Shown here in pieces: positions 40,756-48,523 of a DNA stretch of 51,877 nt. The translations under genes were made by a program, and so were the position numbers. The DNA is taken from assembly GCF_005217525.1 (NCBI RefSeq), contig NZ_PNXQ01000001.1, positions 48,333-100,209 on the forward strand, in the 5' to 3' direction. Positions within the stretch are counted from its first letter, which is position 1. Each line of letters starts with the position of its first letter. This DNA is from Paenibacillus terrae. GTDB taxonomy: Bacteria > Bacillota > Bacilli > Paenibacillales > Paenibacillaceae. Below the pieces are notes generated by a model. The model was not told where the DNA came from. It saw only the letters and a program-made list of their open reading frames with translations, and did no database searches.

Positions 40756-42489
40756 TTATCTTCTCAAACGAACAATTGCCTGCAAGCCTTTATCCGTATT
40801 ACGCAGCTTTAAGCGGCCACTGATTGTTTTTAGATAGGCATCCATATGATACAGGCTGAACGTATGCTCCTGCGAATTTTGCGAATATTCAGGCTGAAAA
40901 TAGCTCCAACGCATCTTGTCATCAATACCGCCGCCCGTATCCTCAATGGTAATAACGATTTCTCCTTCTTCCAGCCGCGAGCTGACCTTAAGCACTTGAG
41001 TCTGTCGCTTAGAGCGCAGACCCGTACGACCTCGCTCCTGAACCTCCGATAGCTCATCCACTTGTCCCATCGCCTGCACGGCATTTTCCAGCAGTCCCTG
41101 AATCGTCTTGTACAGCATTGGTGCTTGGGCTGCAATGGACGGAACAGGCTCTTGCCGCAAGATGACCTGAATTTCCTTCATGTTCATCGAACGGTTCGCC
41201 CATTTCAGCGACTCTGACAATACCACGTTCATATCCGTGAAGCTGATTCCGCTATTGTCGTGCATCTTCTCTTCCAGCTCATCACGTAAGGTGCGGACTC
41301 CGGTCAGCAGCCCTCCCAGTGAGGATTCCTGTTTGAGACGTCCCTGAATGAAATTTTCATTCAACTCACGGAAATATTCCAATTCCTCATGGGATGCTCC
41401 CTTTCCCTGACTGGAAGCTGCTTCAAAGCGGTTCGCCAGATCATGATAAAAGCCTAACAGCTTCAAGTCATCTCCGCCTGTCAGGCGGGCAGTCTGCTCT
41501 TGCAACTCTTGTAGCCGCTGCTCAATCGTCTGCATTAACGGCAAGTAGTACGTATCCTGCTGCTGACGCATATCTTCATCCCGCCGTTGGTCCCGCACCT
41601 GATTATTCACGAGCGTATCCTTCACGATCCGTTTGCGAAACTGTACGAGCATGGCCCATAGTATCAACAATAGCAGAGCCATGACCAGCCATACCTTTTT
41701 GCGAAAAGAGCTGATCCGCTGGGCAGTGTCCTGATCAACATCCTCAACTGAAATGTAAAGAGCCTCTTCCCCAACGCGGCTGAACCCTATGCCGTGTTTC
41801 ACTCCCTGATCTTCAACAACACCCGTATTGCCCTCCAGCAACCTGCGGGTTACACCCGTAATGTCTGTCCGATTGATATCCGATGTATTGAGGGAAGCTA
41901 CGACCTTGAATTGATCATTATAAAATAAAGTCTCGTGCGGATTGACCGGTTTACTCTTGATGATACCGCTGAGCATACCGGAGTCAATGGTACGCACCAT
42001 AAAGCCGCCCGTCTGCGCCCCTTGAATCCTGCACACGATATACTGCGCAGGCTGATGATCCTCTGTCACAAAGGAGCTTACGGCACAGCCGTTTTGCAGC
42101 AATTTAATTTGCTGTACCGCGCTTTTCATCTCACGGTTATCACGTCCGGCAATCACACGATACTGTTCATCCAGCACATAAAATGCCCCGCTTTCACGCT
42201 TAAAGCCCTCGGTATACTGACGCGTCCCCTGATTCAGTATATTTCTGCCGAGGCTGGAGGCCAGCTCATTCAGTTCAGCCTGCCATGCCGCGTAGTGCTC
42301 GGATATACGGCTGGACCAATCCTGCACCTCATACCGGAGCTGCTTGTCCTGAATGTCCGCCAATTGACCGCTGAACTGTCGAACAATAAACCACTGAAGC
42401 ACGATGGCCAGAAGCATGGTCATACCCAGAACAAGCAGGTACAGGATTAGCTTTTGCCAACCCGGTTTCAACAAAGCCCATCGTCTCAT
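40756..42489 (-). CDS. Membrane sensor histidine kinase with an atypical ATP lid
   Basis: 577 residues from the ATG at 42489, which overlaps the preceding stop as ATGA. TM1 about 12-36, an extracytoplasmic sensor (about 37-264, Cache-like in length), TM2 about 265-284, a coiled coil (about 290-340), then the phospho-acceptor candidate His349 in GFYHDLANRFEA. The ATPase domain has an N box with Asn469 (GLLENAVQAMG) and a G1 box with Asp517 (EDTGGGI). The G2 box that should read GxGxGL is replaced by HTFSLYHMDAYLKTISG, so catalysis may be altered or lost. It lies between an unknown small gene and the giant membrane protein. Confidence 0.85.
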   Translation of the reverse strand: MRRWALLKPGWQKLILYLLVLGMTMLLAIVLQWFIVRQFSGQLADIQDKQLRYEVQDWSSRISEHYAAWQAELNELASSLGRNILNQGTRQYTEGFKRESGAFYVLDEQYRVIAGRDNREMKSAVQQIKLLQNGCAVSSFVTEDHQPAQYIVCRIQGAQTGGFMVRTIDSGMLSGIIKSKPVNPHETLFYNDQFKVVASLNTSDINRTDITGVTRRLLEGNTGVVEDQGVKHGIGFSRVGEEALYISVEDVDQDTAQRISSFRKKVWLVMALLLLILWAMLVQFRKRIVKDTLVNNQVRDQRRDEDMRQQQDTYYLPLMQTIEQRLQELQEQTARLTGGDDLKLLGFYHDLANRFEAASSQGKGASHEELEYFRELNENFIQGRLKQESSLGGLLTGVRTLRDELEEKMHDNSGISFTDMNVVLSESLKWANRSMNMKEIQVILRQEPVPSIAAQAPMLYKTIQGLLENAVQAMGQVDELSEVQERGRTGLRSKRQTQVLKVSSRLEEGEIVITIEDTGGGIDDKMRWSYFQPEYSQNSQEHTFSLYHMDAYLKTISGRLKLRNTDKGLQAIVRLRR

Positions 42490-42935
42490 GCTTCCCTGTC
42501 TCCTCCATTCGGTTCGATTCGGCCCAGAATAGCCTGCATCAGACACTCCAGCTCATAGCTGACCAGCGGAAGCCGTGCGCACAGCAGCCGGGGAGTCCGG
42601 CGCTGGAGTGCGGCAAACCTTGCAGCGGTTTCCGTTGCCCCATCCGTCAGCAGCAGCAACTCGCAGGTTTTTGCAATATATAAACGATCCAGCTCTTCTT
42701 CGCTGTACTCGCGCAGATCAACAATGTAAATATCATGACGATCGTCCATATGCTGAAGTGTGCTGGAGACGGTCAGGGTTACTCCTGCATGTCGTGCAGC
42801 ATGGTACTGGTGAAGCAGACGCATTCCTTTTTCCCAGAGCGCATGTTCAGCCGAGTCGAATCGTTCACAAAAAAGACGCAACGCCCGTTCTGTATTGACA
42901 TCTTTCAAAAATGCCAAAACGCTGATATTATACAT
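42486..42935 (-). CDS. Unknown protein, possibly ParA/MinD-like without a Walker A motif
   Basis: 149 residues, soluble, no signal peptide. I start it at the ATG at 42935 with TGAGG six nt upstream; an in-frame ATG four codons earlier has no ribosome site. The stretch DIYIVDLREYSEEELDRLYIAKTCELLLLTDGATET resembles the second half of ParA/MinD-type ATPases (a hydrophobic strand ending in Asp, then a strand ending in LLLTD). There is no P-loop anywhere, so nucleotide binding is unlikely. Its stop overlaps the kinase start, and its start lies only 45 bp from that of the divergent response regulator. A scaffolding or adaptor role in that circuit is inference. Confidence 0.6.
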   Translation of the reverse strand: MYNISVLAFLKDVNTERALRLFCERFDSAEHALWEKGMRLLHQYHAARHAGVTLTVSSTLQHMDDRHDIYIVDLREYSEEELDRLYIAKTCELLLLTDGATETAARFAALQRRTPRLLCARLPLVSYELECLMQAILGRIEPNGGDREA

Positions 42936-42980
42936 GTAGTTCCTCATTTCTTACTTCATGATTGGAGTTGCCCAGTTCTT

Positions 42981-43685
42981 ATGACACCCCAAAACATTCT
43001 ATTTGTTGACGACAGTCCTATGGTTTTATCCCTGCTTGAACGGACATTGTCGGAAGAAAGGTTCACCTTACATACCGCTCATACCACCAAAGAAGCCTTG
43101 CAGGTGCTGGAGCAGCACCCGATTGATGTCGTGGTTTCCGATTTGCTTATGCCTGGTTTGGACGGAATTACCTTTCTTCGTATGATCAAGGAGGACTATC
43201 CCCATATCGTTCGGATCATTTTGTCAGGTCACCTGCATACGCAGACCATTTTATCCGCGATTAATCAAGTGGGCGTATTCCGCTTTTTGACGAAACCACT
43301 GGAGTTGGATGATGACACACTGAAAACGATACTGTACGAGGCGCTTGATGAAGCCAAGCTCAATCGAACACATCTGAACACAGACCAGAGCATCGCTCCT
43401 GCCCTGTCGGTATTTATAGACAGCATTCTGAATGCTCCATACCGACCCTATGTGCTGCTGAATGAGCAAGATATCGTAACTGCTGTACACGTTGCACTGG
43501 CTGAACTGTATCCTGTGGGCAGCTCGCTTCGTCATCCTGCACAGGAAGGCATTCAGTTAACTGCACACTCACTGTATATACCGTATGATGAGTCGGAATC
43601 TTCCGATCCCGACCTGTACACGGTGGATACGCTGACCTTGGGCCGTTCATCCTTACGCCTTGTCCGCCTTAGCGAGATCGCCTGA
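42981..43685 (+). CDS. Response regulator with receiver domain and an unrecognised output domain
   Basis: 234 residues from the ATG at 42981. The receiver (about 4-120) is complete: Asp10/Asp11, phospho-acceptor Asp54 in VVSDLLMPGLDG, Ser82, Lys105 in LTKPLEL. The remaining 110 residues hold no HTH, HD-GYP or GGDEF motif and match no family I know. It is the only + strand gene within the minus-strand glycan cluster; a possible promoter (TTTCAA 42903, TATTAT 42926, 17 bp apart) lies in the opposing gene's start. Its 3' end overlaps the GT2 gene by 33 bp, tail to tail. The absence of a DNA-binding domain points to control by protein contact. Confidence 0.85.
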   Translation: MTPQNILFVDDSPMVLSLLERTLSEERFTLHTAHTTKEALQVLEQHPIDVVVSDLLMPGLDGITFLRMIKEDYPHIVRIILSGHLHTQTILSAINQVGVFRFLTKPLELDDDTLKTILYEALDEAKLNRTHLNTDQSIAPALSVFIDSILNAPYRPYVLLNEQDIVTAVHVALAELYPVGSSLRHPAQEGIQLTAHSLYIPYDESESSDPDLYTVDTLTLGRSSLRLVRLSEIA

Positions 43686-44564
43686 GTGACGGGCGCCGCC
43701 CTTCAACACGGCGGCTGCCCCAATCACGGTCAGGCATGCATACATCCACAGCATCCCCGCCGTTAGCAGCGGGTGACGAATGTAGCTTTTCAGATTGCTC
43801 CATGTATATAGCACCGGACGGAAAAAGTACCACCGTTCCAGCGCCTTCCGCAATCCCCCCTCCTCAGACGACAGCGTACGATCCATCACCGAGAAGTAGT
43901 AAGCTTTTTTACGTAATACATCACGCAGATAGACTTGTTTTTCATCATGATATACACGGGTAAACACCGCCCGCCGGATGACTCCGCCAGACTCTATATA
44001 ACGCAGGGTCGGCTGTATTTCTTCAAAAGCAATCTGCTCCGCGTTAAATCCGCCCGTCGATTCATAAGCGCTCATTCGCCAGAAGCGTGCCGCTTCAATC
44101 GAACGTTTTCCCAAGCTCTCACCCGCGTTGTTAATCACATTCCGCTCAAAGACTTTGACTTTGGAAAAAAAGTTGGCCGCCTCCGAATAGGCCTCCTCGG
44201 GAACGACCAATGCGCCGATGTCCTGATGATGGTCAAAAAAGTCGATGCTCTGCTGAATCAAATGCTCGGCTAAAATCATATCCGAATCCAATACAAGTAT
44301 GTACTCGGCACCCAAACGTCCAGCCTCCTCAACCGCCCTGACTCTGGCAACGCCCCGCTCTCCATGAGGAAGCTCCAACACCGTTACGGGTACTGGACTC
44401 CCTGCGGCTAGCGTACGAATCGTCTCCACCGTCTGATCCTCCGAGCCGTCATCGGCAATCACGATATGCAGATCCTTGTAATTTTGCCACATACAGCTCC
44501 GCAAACAAGGCTCTATCGTCCGTTCATTGTTGTACGTGGAGAAGAGAATGACCACTTTGTCCAC
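43653..44564 (-). CDS. Glycosyltransferase family 2 with C-terminal membrane segment
   Basis: Inverting sugar transferase of the GT-A fold, 303 residues. N-terminal VVILFSTYNNERTIEPCL, nucleotide-sugar site IADDGSEDQT, and the DSDM metal-binding motif in YILVLDSDMILAEHL. A hydrophobic segment at about 265-288 probably anchors it. GTG start at 44564 after GGAGG. Its start overlaps the end of the GT4 gene by 41 bases, and its last 33 bases overlap the response-regulator gene on the other strand. Donor and acceptor sugars are not readable from sequence. Confidence 0.88.
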   Translation of the reverse strand: MDKVVILFSTYNNERTIEPCLRSCMWQNYKDLHIVIADDGSEDQTVETIRTLAAGSPVPVTVLELPHGERGVARVRAVEEAGRLGAEYILVLDSDMILAEHLIQQSIDFFDHHQDIGALVVPEEAYSEAANFFSKVKVFERNVINNAGESLGKRSIEAARFWRMSAYESTGGFNAEQIAFEEIQPTLRYIESGGVIRRAVFTRVYHDEKQVYLRDVLRKKAYYFSVMDRTLSSEEGGLRKALERWYFFRPVLYTWSNLKSYIRHPLLTAGMLWMYACLTVIGAAAVLKGGARHSGDLAKADKA

Positions 44565-45750
44565 TCTGTTCCGCCTCCTTTACCCAATCTCCCATTAACT
44601 GCTCAAATGCAGCCGCCGTATGATCAAAATGAAATCCCAGCGCATACTGATACGCCCGCTCACGCATGGCCATATAGTCTTCACCGCCGTTGGCTGCTCT
44701 TTCCATTTGTTCAGATAATCCCCGGACGTCACCGTGGAAGCACAGGTATCCGCTTTTCCCAAAATCCGTCGCATCCACCAGTCCGGGTGAATTACTGACG
44801 ATGCTGGGAGTCCCCACAGCCGCTGCTTCAGTAATCGTCAAGCCCCAGCCTTCACGCAGGGAAGGGAATACGAGCGCGTGGGCGCGGCTCATCAGCTCCA
44901 GCTTATGCTCTGCTGAAACGAATCCGTAAAAGGTAATATCCGCTTGGGATTGTCCCTGTTCATCCGGTTCTCCGTAGGTCAATCCATACCGTTTCATAAT
45001 CGGCAATAATTGTTCTGCCACATAGGTTTTATCGGTTTTTCCAGCGATCCATAACATAGCCTGCGGGAATTTTTTCTTAAGCTCTCCAAAAGCTTCAACC
45101 ACCAGATCAATGCCTTTATATTTTACAAAGCGTCCGGCGTACATAAAGGTCGGATTGGACTCCTTGGTTAAAAATTGTTCCCGAGGCCAGTGTTCAAACT
45201 CGATGCCTTCAGGCAGTAGATGAACACGATCCGGGTGAAAGCCCAGCTTGAGCAGATCATAACGGGTAGACGGGGATACGGTAATTGTCCGATCCTTACG
45301 GGCAAGCTTGAGCATCAATGGCTCCAGGCGATATCCGATATGATTAAGCGGGAATCCGGCATTTTCAAACCATATTTCCCTTGTTAGCTGATGTATAAAG
45401 AAAATTCGCTTGGGCGCCTCCACCCAGAAACGGGTGAAAAACTGATGCGTGTTCGCCTGATTAATCACATAATCAATATGCTTACGATGATGGCGATAAT
45501 AGCGCATGGCATAATAAATAACGCTATAGATGTTTCCTTTTCGGATATACGTAATTCCGTCTATGATTTCTTCCTCGGGCATCCCCTCAAGCCTGGGCGA
45601 AAAATGAATAAACTGAAAACGGTCTTGCTGTGAGCGTTTGAGCATTTCGTGGGTAAAAATTTCGGCCCCCCCGCTTTTAGGCGAACGAATGTCACGCCAG
45701 GAGAGCAACAGAACTACGGTTTTACCATCCTGTTCAGGTATTGTATTCAC
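44524..45750 (-). CDS. Glycosyltransferase family 4
   Basis: Retaining GT-B transferase, 408 residues. N-terminal domain with SWRDIRSPKSGGAEIFTHEML; C-terminal donor-binding domain with FMYAGRFVKYKGIDLVVEAF and the EX7E-like segment SLREGWGLTITEAAAVGTPSIV. GTG start at 45750, 8 nt after GGGGGGA. It overlaps the flippase gene by 17 bases and the GT2 gene by 41, so translation is tightly coupled. Expected to add a sugar to a lipid-linked precursor at the inner face of the membrane. Confidence 0.9.
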   Translation of the reverse strand: MNTIPEQDGKTVVLLLSWRDIRSPKSGGAEIFTHEMLKRSQQDRFQFIHFSPRLEGMPEEEIIDGITYIRKGNIYSVIYYAMRYYRHHRKHIDYVINQANTHQFFTRFWVEAPKRIFFIHQLTREIWFENAGFPLNHIGYRLEPLMLKLARKDRTITVSPSTRYDLLKLGFHPDRVHLLPEGIEFEHWPREQFLTKESNPTFMYAGRFVKYKGIDLVVEAFGELKKKFPQAMLWIAGKTDKTYVAEQLLPIMKRYGLTYGEPDEQGQSQADITFYGFVSAEHKLELMSRAHALVFPSLREGWGLTITEAAAVGTPSIVSNSPGLVDATDFGKSGYLCFHGDVRGLSEQMERAANGGEDYMAMRERAYQYALGFHFDHTAAAFEQLMGDWVKEAEQSGQSGHSLLHVQQ

Positions 45751-46999
45751 GGGTTGAATCCCCCCTTATCTTTATTTTGAACAAATATACATAGGCATCT
45801 ACCACAAAGTAGAGAGACATGGCGCCGTAAACAATCAATTCAGATAGCAGAAAGTCAGACGGGTTTTGATGCGCAATATGAAAGGCTGCCAATAAAGTCG
45901 CAGCTCCGGCCAGCAGCCCGAACATAAATTTGCGCCTGCCCACCAACACATGCACATGAACAAAGAACAGCACGATAGAAAACAGCCAATACACCCATCC
46001 CCCTAGCGGAATATAGGCTTCTGCCGACTGGTATGAAGACCCGAATAGTACGGGAATAGAGGGCGGGAATACAAAGGTGATGCCCACATATACACAGATC
46101 GCTGCAATAGCCATTAATCCGGCATAGACGGCAACCAGCTTGCCCAGGGCTTGGCGATCATGACCCTGCGCACCGAGCTTTGGTATAAAGGCGGCAATCA
46201 GGCTGTACGACACGTAATAGACCAACTGGCTATATTTCAGCGCAATCGCATAGCCACTGGCCTGTTCGGGAAAATAATGCTGCACATACAGCATGTCAAT
46301 GGAAATGCAGAACAAAATAAATAAATTCGTAATAAGACTATCCGTAAAATCCTGGCCTAGTGATTTCCATAGCCCGGAAGGTATACGTTCCCTGGTATGA
46401 CCGAGTAAGGATAAGCCTCGAACCGAAACAGCCCAGCCGTGAAGCAGCGACAGCAGCATTCCCCCACAGCTTGCCAGCAGCAAAGCCTCCAGTTTAAGCC
46501 CTGACGCAGCCAGTATAAAAAACAGGCTCAGCTTTCCTAAAACCTCAATGTAATAGTTGATATTGAGAGCCAGCATGCGTTCCCTGCCCTGTAAATCTCC
46601 ACGGCACGAGCTGACGAGAATATGCAGCCCTACCAAGCCATACAGCATGAACAGCGGTCCAGATTCCACGCCTAATAGCGAGCGCAGCAGCGGATGAAAC
46701 GCCAGCAAAATGACTATGGCAAGCGCGGTTAGAAACAGTGGTGCTTTTAGCAATAGGGAACCAAGTGGCAAGCTGCTCAATGGAAGCTTCTTGTCTCCCT
46801 TGGAGACCAGCTTGGCTGTTAATAGTTGAATGGACAGACCCAAAACGGACAAAAGTGCAAAGAGGGCCAGCAGCGCATTCGCCTGACCATAAGCTTGTCC
46901 GGTAAGATACCAGCTCGCTGCAATATGGAAGAAAAAATTAAAGCCGTTCAGCAGCACATTAAATAGAGGAAACATCAACGTTCGCAAGCGGTTTGTCAC
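45734..46999 (-). CDS. Polysaccharide flippase-like membrane protein (Wzx/MATE-type fold)
   Basis: 421 residues, 12 to 14 predicted membrane segments, beginning MTNRLRTLMFPLFNVLLNGF. Layout and motifs (SSCRGDLQGRERMLALNINYYIEVLGKL, IALKYSQLVYYVSYSLIAAFIPKL) fit polysaccharide exporters that move lipid-linked oligosaccharides to the outer face. GTG start at 46999 with GGGTGAGA upstream. It lies between two glycosyltransferase genes with near-zero spacing. No Wzy-like polymerase is evident unless the giant protein has that role. Alternative: an exporter of another lipid-linked molecule. Confidence 0.8.
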   Translation of the reverse strand: MTNRLRTLMFPLFNVLLNGFNFFFHIAASWYLTGQAYGQANALLALFALLSVLGLSIQLLTAKLVSKGDKKLPLSSLPLGSLLLKAPLFLTALAIVILLAFHPLLRSLLGVESGPLFMLYGLVGLHILVSSCRGDLQGRERMLALNINYYIEVLGKLSLFFILAASGLKLEALLLASCGGMLLSLLHGWAVSVRGLSLLGHTRERIPSGLWKSLGQDFTDSLITNLFILFCISIDMLYVQHYFPEQASGYAIALKYSQLVYYVSYSLIAAFIPKLGAQGHDRQALGKLVAVYAGLMAIAAICVYVGITFVFPPSIPVLFGSSYQSAEAYIPLGGWVYWLFSIVLFFVHVHVLVGRRKFMFGLLAGAATLLAAFHIAHQNPSDFLLSELIVYGAMSLYFVVDAYVYLFKIKIRGDSTREYNT

Positions 47000-47003
47000 G
47001 TGC

Positions 47004-48125
47004 TTATCTCACCCGCCGATCCAGTCGCCAAATATCAATGATGGAGCGCAAAAAACGAATGGAATCCTTCCAGACATGGATGTGCGATCCGTCCCGGTCA
47101 ATACACTTGACAGGTAATTGCAGCACTCGAAGCTGGAGTCGCTTGGCGATAAACATCATTTCCAGATCCAGCGCCAGTCCGAGCTGTTCCTTCAAATGCG
47201 GGAACATCCTCTTCACAGCGACCGAACTCATCACTTTAAGCCCTGTTTGGGAATCTACCACGCCTGTCGGTAAAAACGGCCGCGAAATGACACGTTTGCC
47301 GAAACTGACTACAGATCGTAATAAGGAACGGTTTTCAGCCGTCATGTCCTTGGTTCCAATCACCACATCATAGTAGCCCTGCCGAACGACATTAATCATT
47401 TTGGCAATATCCTCAATAAAAAAGGAATCGTCCGCGTCCACAAATACATAGTAATCCGCGCCGATGGTACGCATCCCTTCCAGATACGTTCCTGCCTTGC
47501 GGGTATTGCGTCCCAGTTCCCTGGTTTGAAGCAGCGGACTCAGATTCTGATTAATCCGGTTCACGGACAGGTCTGTCGCTGCCTCCAGCGCTTTGATCAA
47601 GGCATTCGTCCCATCGTGACTGCCATCATCAATGAGATAAATGGAGCCCTCTACAATATGGCTGCGGATAAAGGCTTGCAACCGTTCAGCAAACTTCTTG
47701 ACATGCACAAAACGCTGCTCCTCGTTATACACAGACAAGATGAAAGCAATATGCTGACTTTTGGCCGAATACTCGGGATAAAGCAAGCTTTGAATTTCGG
47801 AAAGCATTTCCTCGTTGTCATTGGCTTGCCAAAACAGCAGGCGCAAACGGCCTATTCCGGTAATCTGCACCATATGCTGATCACTGAACGGATGCGATAC
47901 ATCCGTCACCAGCAACAGCGGCATCTGCGGAAAGCGGCCGCGAATCTGATTGGCTACCCATACAGCCTGTCCAGGCTCCCTGTAATCAATCAGGCAGCAG
48001 CATGCGTCTTCATAGACTGAAGTAGCCTCCTGATCCTCACACTGTATATACTCGTAAAAATAAATCACGTTGGGATAATCAATAGCCCTGTGGTTATCGC
48101 TAAAAATGGCTATAGGTCCCTGCAC
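47004..48125 (-). CDS. Receiver-like domain fused to a family 2 glycosyltransferase
   Basis: 373 residues in two parts. Residues 1 to about 116 follow the receiver fold: a first strand IAIFSDN, a third strand ending in Asp47 followed by Pro51-Gly52 (LIDYREPG, compare the D-x-x-M-P-G of true receivers), and a fourth strand LLLVTD. The acidic pair and the conserved Lys are missing, so it is a degenerate receiver. From about 126 a GT2 domain: IAFILSVYNEEQ, DDGS at 166-169, and FVDADD with Asp230/Asp232, close to dolichol-phosphate-sugar synthases. GTG start at 48125 after AAGGAG. First gene of the glycan operon. Confidence 0.85.
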   Translation of the reverse strand: MQGPIAIFSDNHRAIDYPNVIYFYEYIQCEDQEATSVYEDACCCLIDYREPGQAVWVANQIRGRFPQMPLLLVTDVSHPFSDQHMVQITGIGRLRLLFWQANDNEEMLSEIQSLLYPEYSAKSQHIAFILSVYNEEQRFVHVKKFAERLQAFIRSHIVEGSIYLIDDGSHDGTNALIKALEAATDLSVNRINQNLSPLLQTRELGRNTRKAGTYLEGMRTIGADYYVFVDADDSFFIEDIAKMINVVRQGYYDVVIGTKDMTAENRSLLRSVVSFGKRVISRPFLPTGVVDSQTGLKVMSSVAVKRMFPHLKEQLGLALDLEMMFIAKRLQLRVLQLPVKCIDRDGSHIHVWKDSIRFLRSIIDIWRLDRRVR

Positions 48126-48523
48126 ACAAACATCTCCTTTTCCTCCGGGTAGTTCTATTTTGTTGAAAAGGATTTAAAAATGTTCGCTTATAGGGATTAA
48201 ACATAGCTGCAAATTCTTCATATTTTTTTAATAAAATAGCTCACACATCTTGATATATATGGATAATGTCGAAATGAGACTGATATTTCACATTTATCAG
48301 AAAACAAGTATTTAGACCTACTTTTACCTGTAAAAATAAGTGTAAAAAGACCTTGTATCCCATTCTCATATATAGTTCTTTTTGATCAAAAACAGAATAC
48401 ATTATGGTTATTTTGTCATAGAAAACTAGGCGAATAAATCAGATTCAAGCGTCCATACTATGGATAACATGTCATCTTACGTCACGAATGATCATCAATA
48501 TGAAGTGAAAGAAGGTTATTTCT
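48126..48523. promoter_or_regulatory. AT-rich divergent control region between the glycan operon and the malic enzyme gene
   Basis: No gene is seen in these 398 bp. It must carry both promoters, but no clear -35/-10 pair stands out. Two palindromes are visible: TTTTACCTGTAAAA at 48322-48335 (6-2-6) and the perfect TTTTTGATCAAAAA at 48379-48392. Either could be an operator. Confidence 0.45.

Noticed and set aside
42735..42980. 82-codon N-terminal extension of the cluster response regulator
   Set aside because: It is antisense to the 149-aa gene, and the receiver fold begins directly at the ATG at 42981.
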